Shown in pieces: positions 1-13,100 of a DNA stretch of 64,000 bases; the first letter of the stretch is position 1, and the number at the start of each line of letters is the position of its first letter. The position numbers were made by a program, and so were the translations under genes. The notes beneath the pieces were generated by a model, which did not search any database, was not told the origin of the DNA, and saw nothing but the letters and a program-made list of their open reading frames with translations. The DNA lies in assembly GCA_036850595.1 (NCBI GenBank), contig CM072161.1, positions 9,073,905-9,137,904 on the forward strand. Direction: 5' to 3'. This DNA is from Rhyacichthys aspro (taxonomy: Eukaryota; Chordata; Actinopteri; Gobiiformes; Rhyacichthyidae).

Positions 1-3000
1 CACCGTCTTAACACAATGCCATCTGCCACGCTGACTCCAGACGACACGCAAGCACACGTCCTGCCCTTTTGCTCAGCACGCAGCCTCCAAACAGTGTCAT
101 ATCTAGTGCACTTAAGCATTCCGAGCCACCCCTGTGTCATTGAGGCAGTCTGCGATAGGGAAGTAATGCTTTTGAATGGGATAGTTGATAGTCTTGTCAT
201 TTGGTATAGCAGACAGGAGTGACCACACAGAAACTGAACCATTTACTGACAATATTTACCTTAAAAATCTTTCCTGAAATTGGTCAGATCTGTTTTTTTA
301 TTCAACACAGAAGCAGATCGATGAGCTAATTAACCCCCCATAATAAATTGGCTTTTCTAACCATGTTTTAATTAAGAAATCTATTCTAAAAACCAGGCAA
401 TTTAAGTAGGCACCTCAAAGCCAGACCATAGCTGTTCATCTTAAAACGTAAAAAGCTTACGGCTTAATTGCAGGTGTCCAAAGTAGAATTTTTTTTTTTT
501 TTTTTTGCTTCTCAGTGAATTTTATTGTGTCAGTAGATACAGAGCTAATATAGAGGCGGAGGAATGATGCTCTCAGCAGTCCATCCACAGCGGTGATAAT
601 CCTGAGTGGGGAGATGGAGGAGGAGGAGGAGGGGGTCGGTGTGAAGATAAGATGATGTCTTCTGGAGCAGCTCTGACAGGAGGAAATGAGACTCAGCCTC
701 CATAATGCCTTGTTTGTTGAATTAATAACCCCTCAAAAACAGTACTCATACCCGTAAACTACTGTAATTCCGCACTAGCTCAGGTTTTACATTCAGACAG
801 CCAATCTCAGTGACAGATCATGTCGATTTTTTTTTTAAACAAACACCATTTTAATTGCTCTGGGATAAACATTGTCGGTGGGGGCATGTGGTGTGTGACA
901 ATTGTTCATTATGAGTGAGAGCAGCAGGCAGCGGCAGACGACGAAATGTCATCAGTGTTGAAGCCGCGCTGAGTGGCAGAGCTCCATTTATTTACCCTGG
1001 AGAGATGAGGAAAAAAGGCCAAGGACGTTGAGGAATAAAGCACAAGAAAAAGGTGATATAGCGAGGAGAAAAGATGAATGCCGCCGCTGACCTTTCTCAT
1101 CTTTTCTTTCCGTGGCTTACTGGGAATTCATACCTGCCCGCGGTTCTGCAGTCATTGCATTACCTTGTGCTATTTACAGCGGGCCAGGCCTAAAATAACA
1201 ATTATGCTCCCTTTATCTGGAGTTTGGGGCCGCAGCGTTGACCTCTATGTATATCAACACAGGTGCTTGCTTTTGATTCATATTCGCATAGTCCGTGATT
1301 CAAATCAAAGGCCGTCAACACATTCGTCTGTGTCAAAGGTAGTCGTACAGCTGCCGCGGGGGGAGGGGAGAATCAATTCCTCTCCGTGCGATTATGTAAA
1401 GTAGCCGCTGTTGTGTAGGTTGCCCCCTGTTAACATTGTGGAAACTGACCGGACTATTACATCAGGCTCTTGAGATAAATAGTCAACCTGCAGGAGGACA
1501 CTAGCAGGGGTCTTAATATTCATAACCACCTCTCCAGCAGCTTGAGTTTGACTTCATTCTCTGATTGCACCAGAATTATAGGCCACTTGTCATCACGAGC
1601 TGGAGTAAATGTTTCACAAATTCATACCTACTTGGAGTTTCTATAGAATAGCAATAACAAACCAGACAGTCTCCAGGAGCTAAGGAAGAGTAGGACCAGA
1701 TAACATACAATAGTTGATAATGTAGAGCTGTTTTCATTGTGTTGATAGCATAAACAGTCTCTGAATCTTATATACAACACAAAGAAGTTCCAAAATATGC
1801 CACTACAGCTGTATCTTAACACATACTTGACTTGACTCTTTTACCACAACAATTGTTGTTTCCTTTGAACAGCGAGGCCTCCTGCAGTGCGGATGATGTT
1901 CACACAACACACACCGGAGGGAAGAAGTGACTGGTGTAATAGGGCAGAAAAAGTCATTTCATATAGAGAAGTGTAAGCAGGCAGCAGCCCTTATTTATCT
2001 CACGCTCTGTGTAAATGGAGTTATACATGGAGGGAGCCTAACATGGCTGTACCCCACAAACAGCAGGGTGTGTGTATCTATGGCAACAAGCCTCTTCGGG
2101 GAGAGCGTTTACAGGTAATGGACATGGATAGTTGATAGTGAATTATTTAGGAGCCCTATCAGACAGTGTGTGCCAGACTCAGGCCCGGGCCGTGAATCAC
2201 AAACCGATATTGGACTGATATGCGAGAAGTGAAGCAGTGAAGGTGACGCCTCCCACTGAGCTCTATATTTCCTGCTCGATACAGCCTGCAAATCACTGAG
2301 AGCAAGCACTGCAGATGGATCTGGTGTCACGGAAGCATGGGTTTGGCGGGTTATTCTGCAGAAGAGTATCATTTGAGCACAACCAGTACAAGTGTTGTTT
2401 GGCTTTGTGCAGCAGCATAGAAATACACCGCAGCATTTTGAATGATATATGGCGGTAGGGACTAGGATGCCTATAATCTTTTAATCTCACTTCCTATGTC
2501 TCTGAACCTTTCACGCCACCTTGATGCAGCAAATCCTTTCACTTGATGATGTCCGTCATTCCTTTTTTCTCTCTACATTTTACCAGCCTCACTTTACAAT
2601 CTTCTTCAATCTTCCATAGCAACAGTGAGTGGCTTTAATAATCTGATCACTGTATTTATAGTCTTCAACGTTAACACTATTTGCAGTAATTAGCCTGTTC
2701 TGTTGGAGTTTGTGTTTTGTCATGTGTTTTGCTTCTCTGGCATTCAAAGATAAAAACACAAGTTAATTCCAGTGGCACTGTGATAATAGTAAAGTTATAA
2801 TATCAGCGCTATTGACTTTTTATTGTCATAATGCAGGGCTAACAGGGCTAACACTGGCCCCATTGGAACATATTGATCAAATAGAAATTCTGCTCGAGGC
2901 TTTAAAATGCCTGGTGATTTTATTTAGAAACCACATGTTAGTTATAGTTATCATAAAATATAGCAGTTGCATAAAAGCATATCAGGAAATGAATGCATGC

Positions 3001-6000
3001 TCTTCAGTTTTATACTCTTATATTTATACGCACAGCAACTATGAATTCTGACAATTAATTTGACCTAATCTAAATGACTGTGCTATTTCTGTTTATGACA
3101 AGCCACTCACTCACTTTATATTTAATACACACACAACATAGCAGTTATTTTTTGTCTGACGTTGCCCTCAAAGTTTCCCTGGATTTAGTAAGCAATTTCA
3201 ACTTTTGCAATCAGTGCAATTTGCACTTCAGTCATCAAGAAATTATACAGTTTGCAATGTTAATGCTAATGAGGCTATTATACTATATTCTATGAAATCA
3301 GTTGCGGCTGGAGACTAAATAAGGAGAACAATGAAGTTCAAATTCAGCTTTTATCTGCATAGGCACTACAGAGAGTAAATCACAACTGAATAGCACATCA
3401 TCGTAATGAGCAGGAGCAACAAGAGACGCTAATACAAAGAGACCCCATTTCAAAGAAAAAAGACAAAAAAAAAAAAACAAAGCACAATGAGACAGTGCAG
3501 CAGAACGATGCAGCACCAGTTATAGACCCTGAATGTCCATTTTGCTTTCAGGCGATTGTTAAGCCTCATTGGTCCTAGTGTTGCTGTAGAGGTGCAGAGG
3601 TATGAGGTGAAAGGCTGCCTCTTTGGCTCCGATAAGCTACAAGGCAGGGGCTTGGATTGAGATAAAGTAGGACATTTTACTATTGCTTTTGTGCTTGAGT
3701 CAAGGCATTTGTCGTCAGCAATAAAAGCGGCACTATTTACCGCAGGGAGCCACTTATATTAACCAATCTGATAAAAGACACGCGGTTACAGCTTTTCTAT
3801 CTCCAAGGCCGGCTATAGACATGAAGAAAAAAAAAAAGCTTTTGTTGACTCACATTCGCAAAACGCCGTTACAGGCTTTGTAGCTTTTCTTACATCAGCA
3901 GCATATAGTCATTGTGATCTGGTGCAGTGCTGTTATTGAGGATCGTTATTGAGAGCAAGAGAAATGAGATGTGAACTGAAAAGATGCAGAGTTCAAAGAG
4001 TCCCAAGCCTGATCAAAGGGAAATATAAATGAGAGAGATTCATCTATAGAATATCACAGCGTTTTGTTTTTTTTATAAATCAGCTGTTGCAAAATGCAGT
4101 GTAAGCCTCGTTAAAATGTAACCGTTAGATCATGAATAATTTCCTGAGTCAGTTTAATGGATCTCCTGTGGCCTTCTGTCAAACAACTGTGCATCTGAAA
4201 CCAACTTGCAAGTTTTTCTCTTTGAGACTATTTTCTTCTCAGTTATTTTTGGGAGCATTTGGGCCTCCAAGGTAAAATCAGTGACCTTTTGAAAAAGCAA
4301 GTGGCCCTTGGATGTCAAACCAAGACTGACTGAGCGCTAGTGCCAAACAGCTTGGTCCAGTTTGCTGCAGGAAAAGTCCATTGTAGCCCTGCAGCACAAA
4401 CACACTCAAGTGGCACGAGGCGTTTGAGGTTGTAGGTTTTCCAGAAAACGACGGTGAAGAATTGGCTTTGCCTTTGTCTGTCTGTCCTCACATCCGTTCT
4501 CATCTGTATTCTATTCTCAATCCCCCAACCCCATCGATTAACCCTGCAGTGTAGAGCAGATCTTTTGCTGGCTTTAAAGGAGTCAGCTGTCAAGGGAAAT
4601 TTCATGCTCAATGCCTTTTCCATTAGGGAGAAATGGTGGAATCTACCTCCTCAGGGTGTGCTGCTAAAAGTTGTGGACCATGAACCCTATAGGCCCTTAA
4701 GGCATCTTGTTATGAATCAGAAATGCGTGGGGTCGTCCAGCCACATACAGCGGTACAGAGATGTCTGTACAACGCTGATGAATATACCCTTCAAGGCGCT
4801 GCAGAGGACTGTGCGTGTTGAACCTTGGCTTTCACGCTGCACACTTCTGCACTTGTTAAAAGGATATAGGGGTATTTCGCATGGGTAACAAATGTGATTA
4901 CCAAGTGGTAGATGGGCAGGATTAGAAAGGGGAGGAAAGAAATGGATGCACGATCGAGTTGTGTGAAGGGTAAACCGGATTAGTGATCGGAGCATTCATA
5001 CTTGAAACTTCAGATCTTTGGATTTGGAACATTGCTTACACAAGCCCCCAGAATTAAAAATGGCTGGCTTTTGTTTTCAATGGAAATCCCATGTGACAAA
5101 TGAATTGAATACAAAGATAATGCAACAAAGATAAAATGCATTATTCAAATAATGATATATTATAATGAACAATGTTAACTAATGCCTTTTATTTGAGATC
5201 ATCAAAACATCTTTTGTGCAGTTGTTCTTGCAAATAACTTGACTGCTTCAGTAAAACACAACTTGATTAAAGCTCCTCAGTGTCAAAGAAATACCTGTAT
5301 TGTTGTATATTCAATCCATAAAGGAACAGAGGAACAAAGTGATCTACACTGCAGCTTTATTTTCATGCAAATTCAGCCTGAACCTTATACTTATGGTAAT
5401 TTTCTACCAAGTAGAAGTCGTGTTGTTTTAGTCCGAACCTGATTATGTTCCAGAGATGCTGTAACAGCTCACAGGGGCACATTTCTCAGTGAGCCAGAGC
5501 AGTAGAGGAGACCACTATTCAGCGGGGACTGTAAGCCAGAGTGGAGGGCAGGAAACAGATGGCCGTGGTGGAGGTAGTGGGGGCGGGCAGGGCACAGATA
5601 GCCGCAGTGCCTGGCCAGAGGAGATGACAGCAAGCCTGGATACACTCATCCTCTGTCCTATGCCTCCCAGGGGATTAATAAGCCCATCAGGCCTGGTGCC
5701 CATATGGAGACCTCTCCGGGGGGATGTGGCATTGGAGGGCTCATACTGTAACTGCTAAGCAATTTGGTCCCACAGTGAAGCACTTGAGCTGTGTGTGTGG
5801 TTTAGGGGTGCAGTCCATTGCAGATGTTACTGTCCGTTCAGCTTCACTTTGTCTGTTAATAGAGGGCAGAGAAAGTCTACTGAAAGCACTTAACCGACTG
5901 CAGGGGTCATTGTGTGGTTATTTTTATATCAGCATGGCCAAACAGGTGACTCACCTTAAGATTGACATAAAAATAAGAAGGCTCACCCCGTGTCTAGTGT

Positions 6001-6807
6001 TTTTTCCTGGATGCTACTAAAGGACATTTTACCCTTCCCCTTGGCTTGATTGCTTTCTAACAAAAGCAACAGCATTTTGTGAGGCTGCTGCTGCTGTGTC
6101 AGTATTGACTTTTCTGGACCAGTATTGGTGTTGGTGACATTTCATGTATTCTCACATCACCCTCGGTGCAGCTAAGGGCCCTGACTAACCTTTGAGGCGC
6201 CGAGTGCTAGCCCTTTGGAGCAGCAGCAGCCAGCTCACCTGACCTTTGTGAGTGCTTTCACGGTGCCCCCTACCCTGTGTTCCAGCCAAGTCTGTGTCTG
6301 CTGGTGGACTGCTGACAAGCTGAAAGTGCTGCTGTCCTCGGCTCCCCCGAGAGCTGGCTGGTCTCTGCAGCCTGTCTCTGGGTATAGGCTCACAGACAGG
6401 GATGGTACAAGAGAAGAGACAGTTCAGCTCCACTTCCAGACACAGAAGATGGAAGATGGACAGTTTTTACTGCAAATAGAGCAGGGGCTACTTTCCACTG
6501 GGCGCAGCTCCGTATCACTGTCATGTACACTGTAATTGTGTGTGAATCAGAACTCACCCAAACAACAATGTGAAAAAAGCTGGTCAGAAATACAGCTTTT
6601 TGTGCACTGTGGAAGAAAAAATGTTCCTGTCTCAAATAGTATATACATAGTGTCTAAACAAAAAACTGCATTGGTTAGTCCATGTTGCTTTATGATACAG
6701 TATGTAATCATCTTTGTGGTAACACTTCCTGTCTTTCCTGTTATAAAGAGAGCTGAACTAAGCAGAAGCTGACCATGCATCCTGCCTCTTGACAGTCAGG
6801 ATACTTT
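1..6807. other. Non-coding upstream region (5' flank or 5'-UTR intron of srrm3)
   Basis: No open frame here looks like a conserved protein; frames are short and lack recognisable domains or paired splice sites. The sequence holds a poly-T run (489-506), a G-rich purine patch near 610-640, a GC-richer segment at about 5480-5760 and another at 6180-6500. Because the first srrm3 coding exon is preceded by a splice acceptor at 19257-19258, at least one untranslated exon must lie upstream, so part of this region may be transcribed. Which part cannot be decided from sequence alone. Confidence 0.5.
489..506. repeat. Poly-T homopolymer run
   Basis: An uninterrupted run of 18 T. It could be the reversed A-tail of an old retroposed copy or simple slippage; flanking sequence shows no recognisable SINE. 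Confidence 0.8.
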
Positions 6808-7158
6808 AAAGTGACAGTTTGGGTTTTTAAAGTAGGGTTATATGGGGTACTTGTGCATCTATGGTCTAATAAGCACTTCCTTAAAACCCTTTGACATCCA
6901 AAGGGGTAGTGTGCTGGTGTGTAGGAATGCATCAGGTCATAGGATGTGAAATTAGAGTCCTCAAAATACTTGGTATGAACCGACATTACTGTTTATTGCT
7001 GCAATAAAGTAATAAAGTCTGTGTTTAAAATACATTTTCCCAACACACACTGTATTTACCATACAGCCCCACGCTGCTGCACAGTTTTCCAGGCAGTTCA
7101 TACCTAGAACCACTGCACCATTTAATAAACCCACTTTACGAAACTCAAACTGTCACTT
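6808..7158. mobile_element. MITE-like non-autonomous DNA transposon with terminal inverted repeats
   Basis: The left end begins AAAGTGACAGTTTG at 6808. The right end, read on the opposite strand from about 7158, begins with the same 14 bases. The match continues inward for about 35 bases with a few mismatches (GGTTTTTAAAGTAGGG against AGTTTCGTAAAGTGGG). The roughly 350-bp interior has no coding capacity. Long imperfect inverted ends, small size and no transposase are the definition of a MITE. Similar AAAGTGACAGTTTG-ended repeats are, from memory, common in percomorph fish. I could not identify a clean target-site duplication, so the superfamily is left open. Confidence 0.75.
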
Positions 7159-10100
7159 TCAGTTATTTTTTTGGCTTGAAAAAAGAATCGTAATGGTTGC
7201 AACTTTGATGTGTGGGAGGCATAAAAGGCCGGATTGTGCTTCAATAAAGTCAGCACCTCGGTTGTGATTTAGTTTAAGTAGTCTCGGATAAAGGTGACCT
7301 CCTCTCACAGCTGTCAGAGCGCTTTTCTGTGAGGAATAATATGAAAGCTGACAGTTAATAACAGTCACTGGTGTCAACAGTCAACACCTTTGGATTAGAG
7401 ACTAGTGGCAGTTTCCAAAAGAGCTGAGAAGTAACACTCCTTCATATTAGACGCTGGAGTATAATTGACTGGACACCAAATGTAAAATCATATATTGTTG
7501 TAATTTTTCTAAAAAGTGATTATTTTTACCTCCTTGGTGAAATGAGTATGAAAATAACCAATTCCTCCAATTCCCAAACTGGGTCTGAATATACAGATAC
7601 AGTTGTTTGTACCGAAAGCGGGGATTATCGCAGCAGGCCTCCTCTGAAAGGTGCCTTAATCCTGCTCCCAGCTTGCAGATTAGAGGCACACGCTTTTGCA
7701 AGATTTTATTCAATATCATCTCCTTACCCCCGGCAAGTAAACACATTTCAACACTGATTAGCCCCAAAACATTGCTTTGTACTTGGGGCTAAAAAACAGC
7801 CCTCCCAAGATATCAAAGGCATTACTGCACTGTATGTATGTATCTCCTCTAGGGAGCGGGCAGCGGGGTTCTGCGCTAATGCTGGGATATCTGCTGCTTC
7901 AGAGGCCTATAGGATGTAGTCTTCTCTGACAGACGGCCAGAGGAAATGTGAAATCGGACCCAGACGGAGAAAGGAGGTGGGATGTCCATTGCGGCCTGGC
8001 GGTTTGTCTCTTGTTATCTGCCTTTTGCCACAGCCCCCGCCGCGTCACGCATGGCCGCTGATACAGGAGCAGCGAGGATTGAGATGTGAGGCAGCGAGGG
8101 GTAAGGAGGGAGGAGCGACCGCTATCACCTTGACAGTTTGAGGGAGAAGGTTTTTTTTTTTGGTTTTTTTTTCAACTTCTGTGTGCAGCTTTATGCGTGT
8201 GTCTGTGTACAAACATCTGTGGGACTTCTTTTTTCTTCCCGTGAACGCTTGTTGTTGTGTTTTGTTTTTTTATCTGACGCAGGGGTAGGCTTGAGGTCAC
8301 TTAAGATCTGATATGAGAAGAGCGACTTACCCGTTAATCAATCGGCCAATCAGTTTTGTCTTTCATGGTTCCTCCTGACATTCTCACCGTCTTCTATTTT
8401 CAGCTCATCAATATCAGTCCCAGATTCGTTTCGCATTTAACCACTATCTAGCCCGTACAGAAAGGGTGGCATTTTAAGCTTTTGCATCTTTTTTCCCTAC
8501 TAAAAAAGCCATTCAAGTCTTTTTCAGGTTGACCTTGATTCGATGGGCGCTATCTCTCCTGTAGCGCCGGTTAATCAGCCAGCGCGTCCTTGCTAGAAAG
8601 AGGATGCTTCCTTATCGTGACAGGCAGTGTTCCTGTCAGCAATTGTGTGGCTGTAAAAAATGAAACAACCAAGCCGCAGTAATATTCAGAAAAATGACAA
8701 AGCCCTCCTTAATCACTCCCCCGTGGTGCAGCATCGGACTGTGTTCTTGATCTGTCAGCATGTTTTGATGTTGTTCGTCCGTCCCCCACCTCTGCCTGTA
8801 TGGAAAAATATGCAGTTTGTAATAGATAAAAGAGAAAAGGGGAAAACACTGTCTCTTTTTAAGTGAAATGCAGGTATGAAAAAGAACGTTCAGTTATCAG
8901 TTTGGAACATAATGAAAATGAGACCTTTGCAGACTTCTGTCTTGAAACAGATCACATATAGTAAGATTATTATTATTAATTATTAATAAACTGAAAATGT
9001 GTCAGAACATACAGTACTTTTTTTGACAGGCTTGAAGATATGCAAGTAAAGAAAGAATGCTGTCAACAATATACTACTTGTTTTGTTGGTTTTTTGTTTT
9101 GTTATTTCAATTTACAAAATGGCAAAGTGAGTGTAGAGATGAACACCTTCAGTTTTTAGTGTGATCCTAGAGCAAGAAGTCCTCCTGAGTTGATGGTGTA
9201 ACCCTGATCCCAGCATCATGGAGTCGGGCCTGGTCCGGTCTGGATTTAAAAGGCCTGGTTTAATATAAATTCGTTCTGAGATTTTATGGTTTGGTTTAGT
9301 CCATTTTGGCTGAGTTTTGTCTGGGATTCTCCAATTATTTGAACAGAATCCTTCAAAAACTGGGACAGGGGAACTGCTCGTACTGTTGCTGTTTTAAGGC
9401 AAAGTCACAGCCAATATTGATTTGAGTTAGAGTTGCCATCTGTTCTTTCACTTTGCATTTTGTAAACTAAGAAAAATGACTTTACAGTTGACTTTTTATA
9501 TCCACACCTGCATAAAACTTGTGCACAGTACTGTATGTCATGTCAACTCAGAGCTGTCCTATCACAGTAATACGTTCGTAGACTGTGGCTTTCTGCTTAA
9601 GACCGAAATGGGGTAAAGAATGAGAATAGCAGCCCACACTTGCCTCTATAGTTACAAAGTTATCTTCAGCTGCAGCACACATTTTCTTTTCCACCTGGGT
9701 TGAAATAGGTGGACATTGCATCATACAAGTAAGCCAAGAAACAGTTTCTCTAGTTTTTCTCTTTCTTGTCACCCGTCTAAATCCTGATCCCAGCCAGGCC
9801 TCGGTATGACAGGAGGCAGTGTCAGAGAAGTCCTTTCCTGTGACACTTTCCTCTTTCTTCACTGTCTGTGGCCTGTTATTGTTGTCCTGCAATGACATCT
9901 CAATCCAGTTATAACCAGCTAATGTCTCTAATTGGAGCATTCATGCAAATTATGCCCATTTTTTTCCACTATGATCACATTTATGAGCTGTTAACCATAA
10001 AATAGAATAAATGCCACAAGGTCATCCCATTGTCCACTGTAAATAATAAAGCCACTTAAAACCCTTAAGAGAATGTCATCGCTCTGCCTCCCACGTTCAC

Positions 10101-13100
10101 ATAAATTACGGCGCAGGTTCGGGGCTAGACGCGCACTCAGCTGCATTTAAAGACTCATTTCTTGTGATTTGAAGAGGCACAGTTACAAACAATCCCTAAT
10201 GGAGTGACATTTCGCCCCGTTTCCCACTCGGTCGAAAGATGGAAAGAAGCCTTTGCAGCGCAGCTCAATTTATAAGAGGCGCCGCCAGTCCAAATTAATT
10301 CAAAATGGAATGTCGGGGGGTTGCCTTGGAGACACACAGAGGTGGATGCGTGCCATTGTAACTCACCTGAGCTGTCACAAAAAAGCACGTCTGGGAAATA
10401 GAAATAGTCGTTCGGTGCTGTAAAAAGTGAGGTGAGGGTTTGTCACCGACGTTTCACTTGTCAAGCCTTTGTCTACTTACAGATGAATGCTTCCAGACAC
10501 TGTTTTCTTAAATGTGTCGGTTTTGCAAAGCCATTTAAAACCTCCGTGTCTTTTGCACAACTGATTGACATCCACTGATTTGTAAAAGTCTGTGAAGGAA
10601 ATCTTAAACAGCGTGTTACATAATAAGAGACACATAAGAGAGTAAGGAATTCATCTTTGTTTAATATCTCGCATTGCTTTTATTCTAATGAGCATGTTGT
10701 GCATTCCATCTTGCACTCAAACCTGAATACTCCGCCGCTCTTTGAGGCTTTCCTTTTTTGCTCTGCTGCGAAAAATCGTTCTAATTAAGAGGAAACGCAG
10801 CCTCAGCAACACGGGCTGATGCTCCAGATGTGACAGTTGTTGTTGTAGCCTGGCCTCGTCTCTCTCCCTCTTTCTCCACGCTTGTTCCTGTCTTTGCGGC
10901 TCTTCTCGCTGTTATCCAATTACCTAGCCTGATGTCGAGGCTACGCTGCCGGCGTTCCATCCACGAGTCGGGCTTCAGCTTCTGACAGTTGTAGGCTGAC
11001 ATTAAACGCAGCCGGCTTCTATCAATACAATCCCTGCAGCACAAAGAGCAATAAATCATCGTCTTTGAAGTGGTTCGTTGGAGGAGAATGTTCTTATTCT
11101 ACCTTTGATTCACGTTTCCTTCCCATTAAATTGTTCCATGTTCAGTACCAGGCGCTGAAAAGCAATGTTTTTTTTTTTCCTCCTCACTCTCCAACTGTGT
11201 GTGTTGTCTTTGCCTTCTTGACTGCACACTTTGCTTTACCAATACTCTCCTCTGTCTGGGGCAGGCTCATACAGTGTTGCTTCACTGTGGAAACAAGACC
11301 GGCTTACTACTTGTTTCAATTTCTTTTTAAACTCGAAGACTGGTAGAGGAAAAGTGGATATGATTTATGTCTGCCTGCTCATGCTTCCTTGGCTGCCCCG
11401 ACTGAGAGCACAAGCCAAAACTCCCTGTCCAATGTGGAATGAAAGAATTGCCAAATTAAATCTGTTTCTGTAATTACGGAATTGGTCATGAAATCCTTCC
11501 CTGAATCCATCAATATAATTAAACCAACTAACTAGATTGTTGCATTGCAAGACACATTCACTTTTCTCCACACTTTAAACCAGGCCAGTGCCTCCAAATG
11601 TGAAATAAATAAAATTGTTGCCGAGGTAGTGTTTTACCAATATGCCAGCCTATAACCATAGCAACTGGCACACACAGATTCATTGAACAGCTAAATTAAG
11701 TTACAGTCTAAAAGGGCAAACTTACATTTAGTCATCGCCGCTTGACTGTTTTGTAAATGTGTAAATACCAAGAAAGCATTTAATTAGTCCATGTACATAT
11801 GGACGTAGCACATAAGGCGGTGGCTATAAATAATATGCAATGTAGTGCCTTAGTCAACACGCCAGATCTAATAAGGACTTAGGAACATTGTTGGCCAGGC
11901 TCCATTCAGAGTCATATGCTGCACTTCGCCAACAGATGCTCGTATTAAAAACTGAAAGGATACAGAGCCGGGGATCTCATTTGTCACGAAAGAATGCAAG
12001 GTCTTAGAGGAATTTTCACGCAGCTTTGTAATAATCATGTCTCAGAAGGGGAGAGAAAAGAACCTCAAATACAGTTGAGGGAGAGAGTTGTAGTTATTTG
12101 TGTAAATTCATTGTACAATTAAGTTACAAAAAAATGGAAGAAAACTATTCGAAACATAGCTGGGAATTTTCACGTCAAGAGTAAGTCGAGAAAGATTTGC
12201 ACTAGTACAACTAGAACTATCATTTGGTTCATTCGCCTGAAACTAGTGACAGCGAACCTAAGTCCCTGGTGTAATTAAGCAGAGGTTTGAGGCTCGTGAC
12301 TCATCAGCCTACGTGATTTTTTTTTTTGTTTTGTTTTGCATAAGGCTGTGTGACAACAGTAGTGGGCCGCCAGCTGGTCGGTGATTACCATCCTAAAGTG
12401 TTGTAGGCGGATAAACCTGTAATTAGAATCAAACCTTTCCACAATACAACAGTAAACTCCTGACAAGTTTTTCTACCTGTGGGAAGTGAACGTCTGAAAG
12501 TTGTTGTTTGGAAGAGAGGAGGTGATTGTTAACCAGCTTTGTTTCCCGACTCTAAGGGGTTATCACAGCCGGGTAGAAGAAACTGACAGGCATCACTTTG
12601 TATCAGGAAGTTGATCACTCTTGGCTCCAAACGGCCGGCTCAATTAAAGAGGAGCAGGAGCAGCAGCGGTGCAGGCAGGTGGAAAAGAGGACAGCCTTGT
12701 TTCTGTTTCTGCACAGCTCTGGAGATTGGCTCCGGATTGCTGCAGGCGTCGCCTCGTTTTAGCCACTTCTTCTTGGCTTGCTCGCTCGCCCATGTTCAGC
12801 AAGAGACAGGTGCATTGAAACCATTTGATGTTCATCACTCTGCTGCCTGTTAGGCCTCTAATACAATTCCACTTTAAAGCCAACCAAAAGTAATAAATAT
12901 CTGATTGACTTTTTGGAGGGAAACACCCTTGCTACTTTGAAGTGTCCTTGTTCCGGCCACACTTAGCAAACTTTAAATTGGCTTTCCTCCCTTTGAAGCT
13001 GACCCTGCTGTGGGTAATTTAATTTTGTAAAAACCCATGTCCAAACTCTTCCCACCAGTCTGGGCACAAGTTGGGGTTCATTTTGATGATTATGATAAAA

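Noticed and set aside
4454..4888. 144-codon plus-strand frame starting with a hydrophobic stretch that could mimic a signal peptide
   Set aside because: No domain, no cysteine pattern, no promoter or splice context; likely chance.
5489..5758. Gly/Ser-rich 89-codon frame in a GC-richer patch
   Set aside because: Composition follows local GC content; no conserved motif and no splice structure. Kept only as a GC-rich patch.
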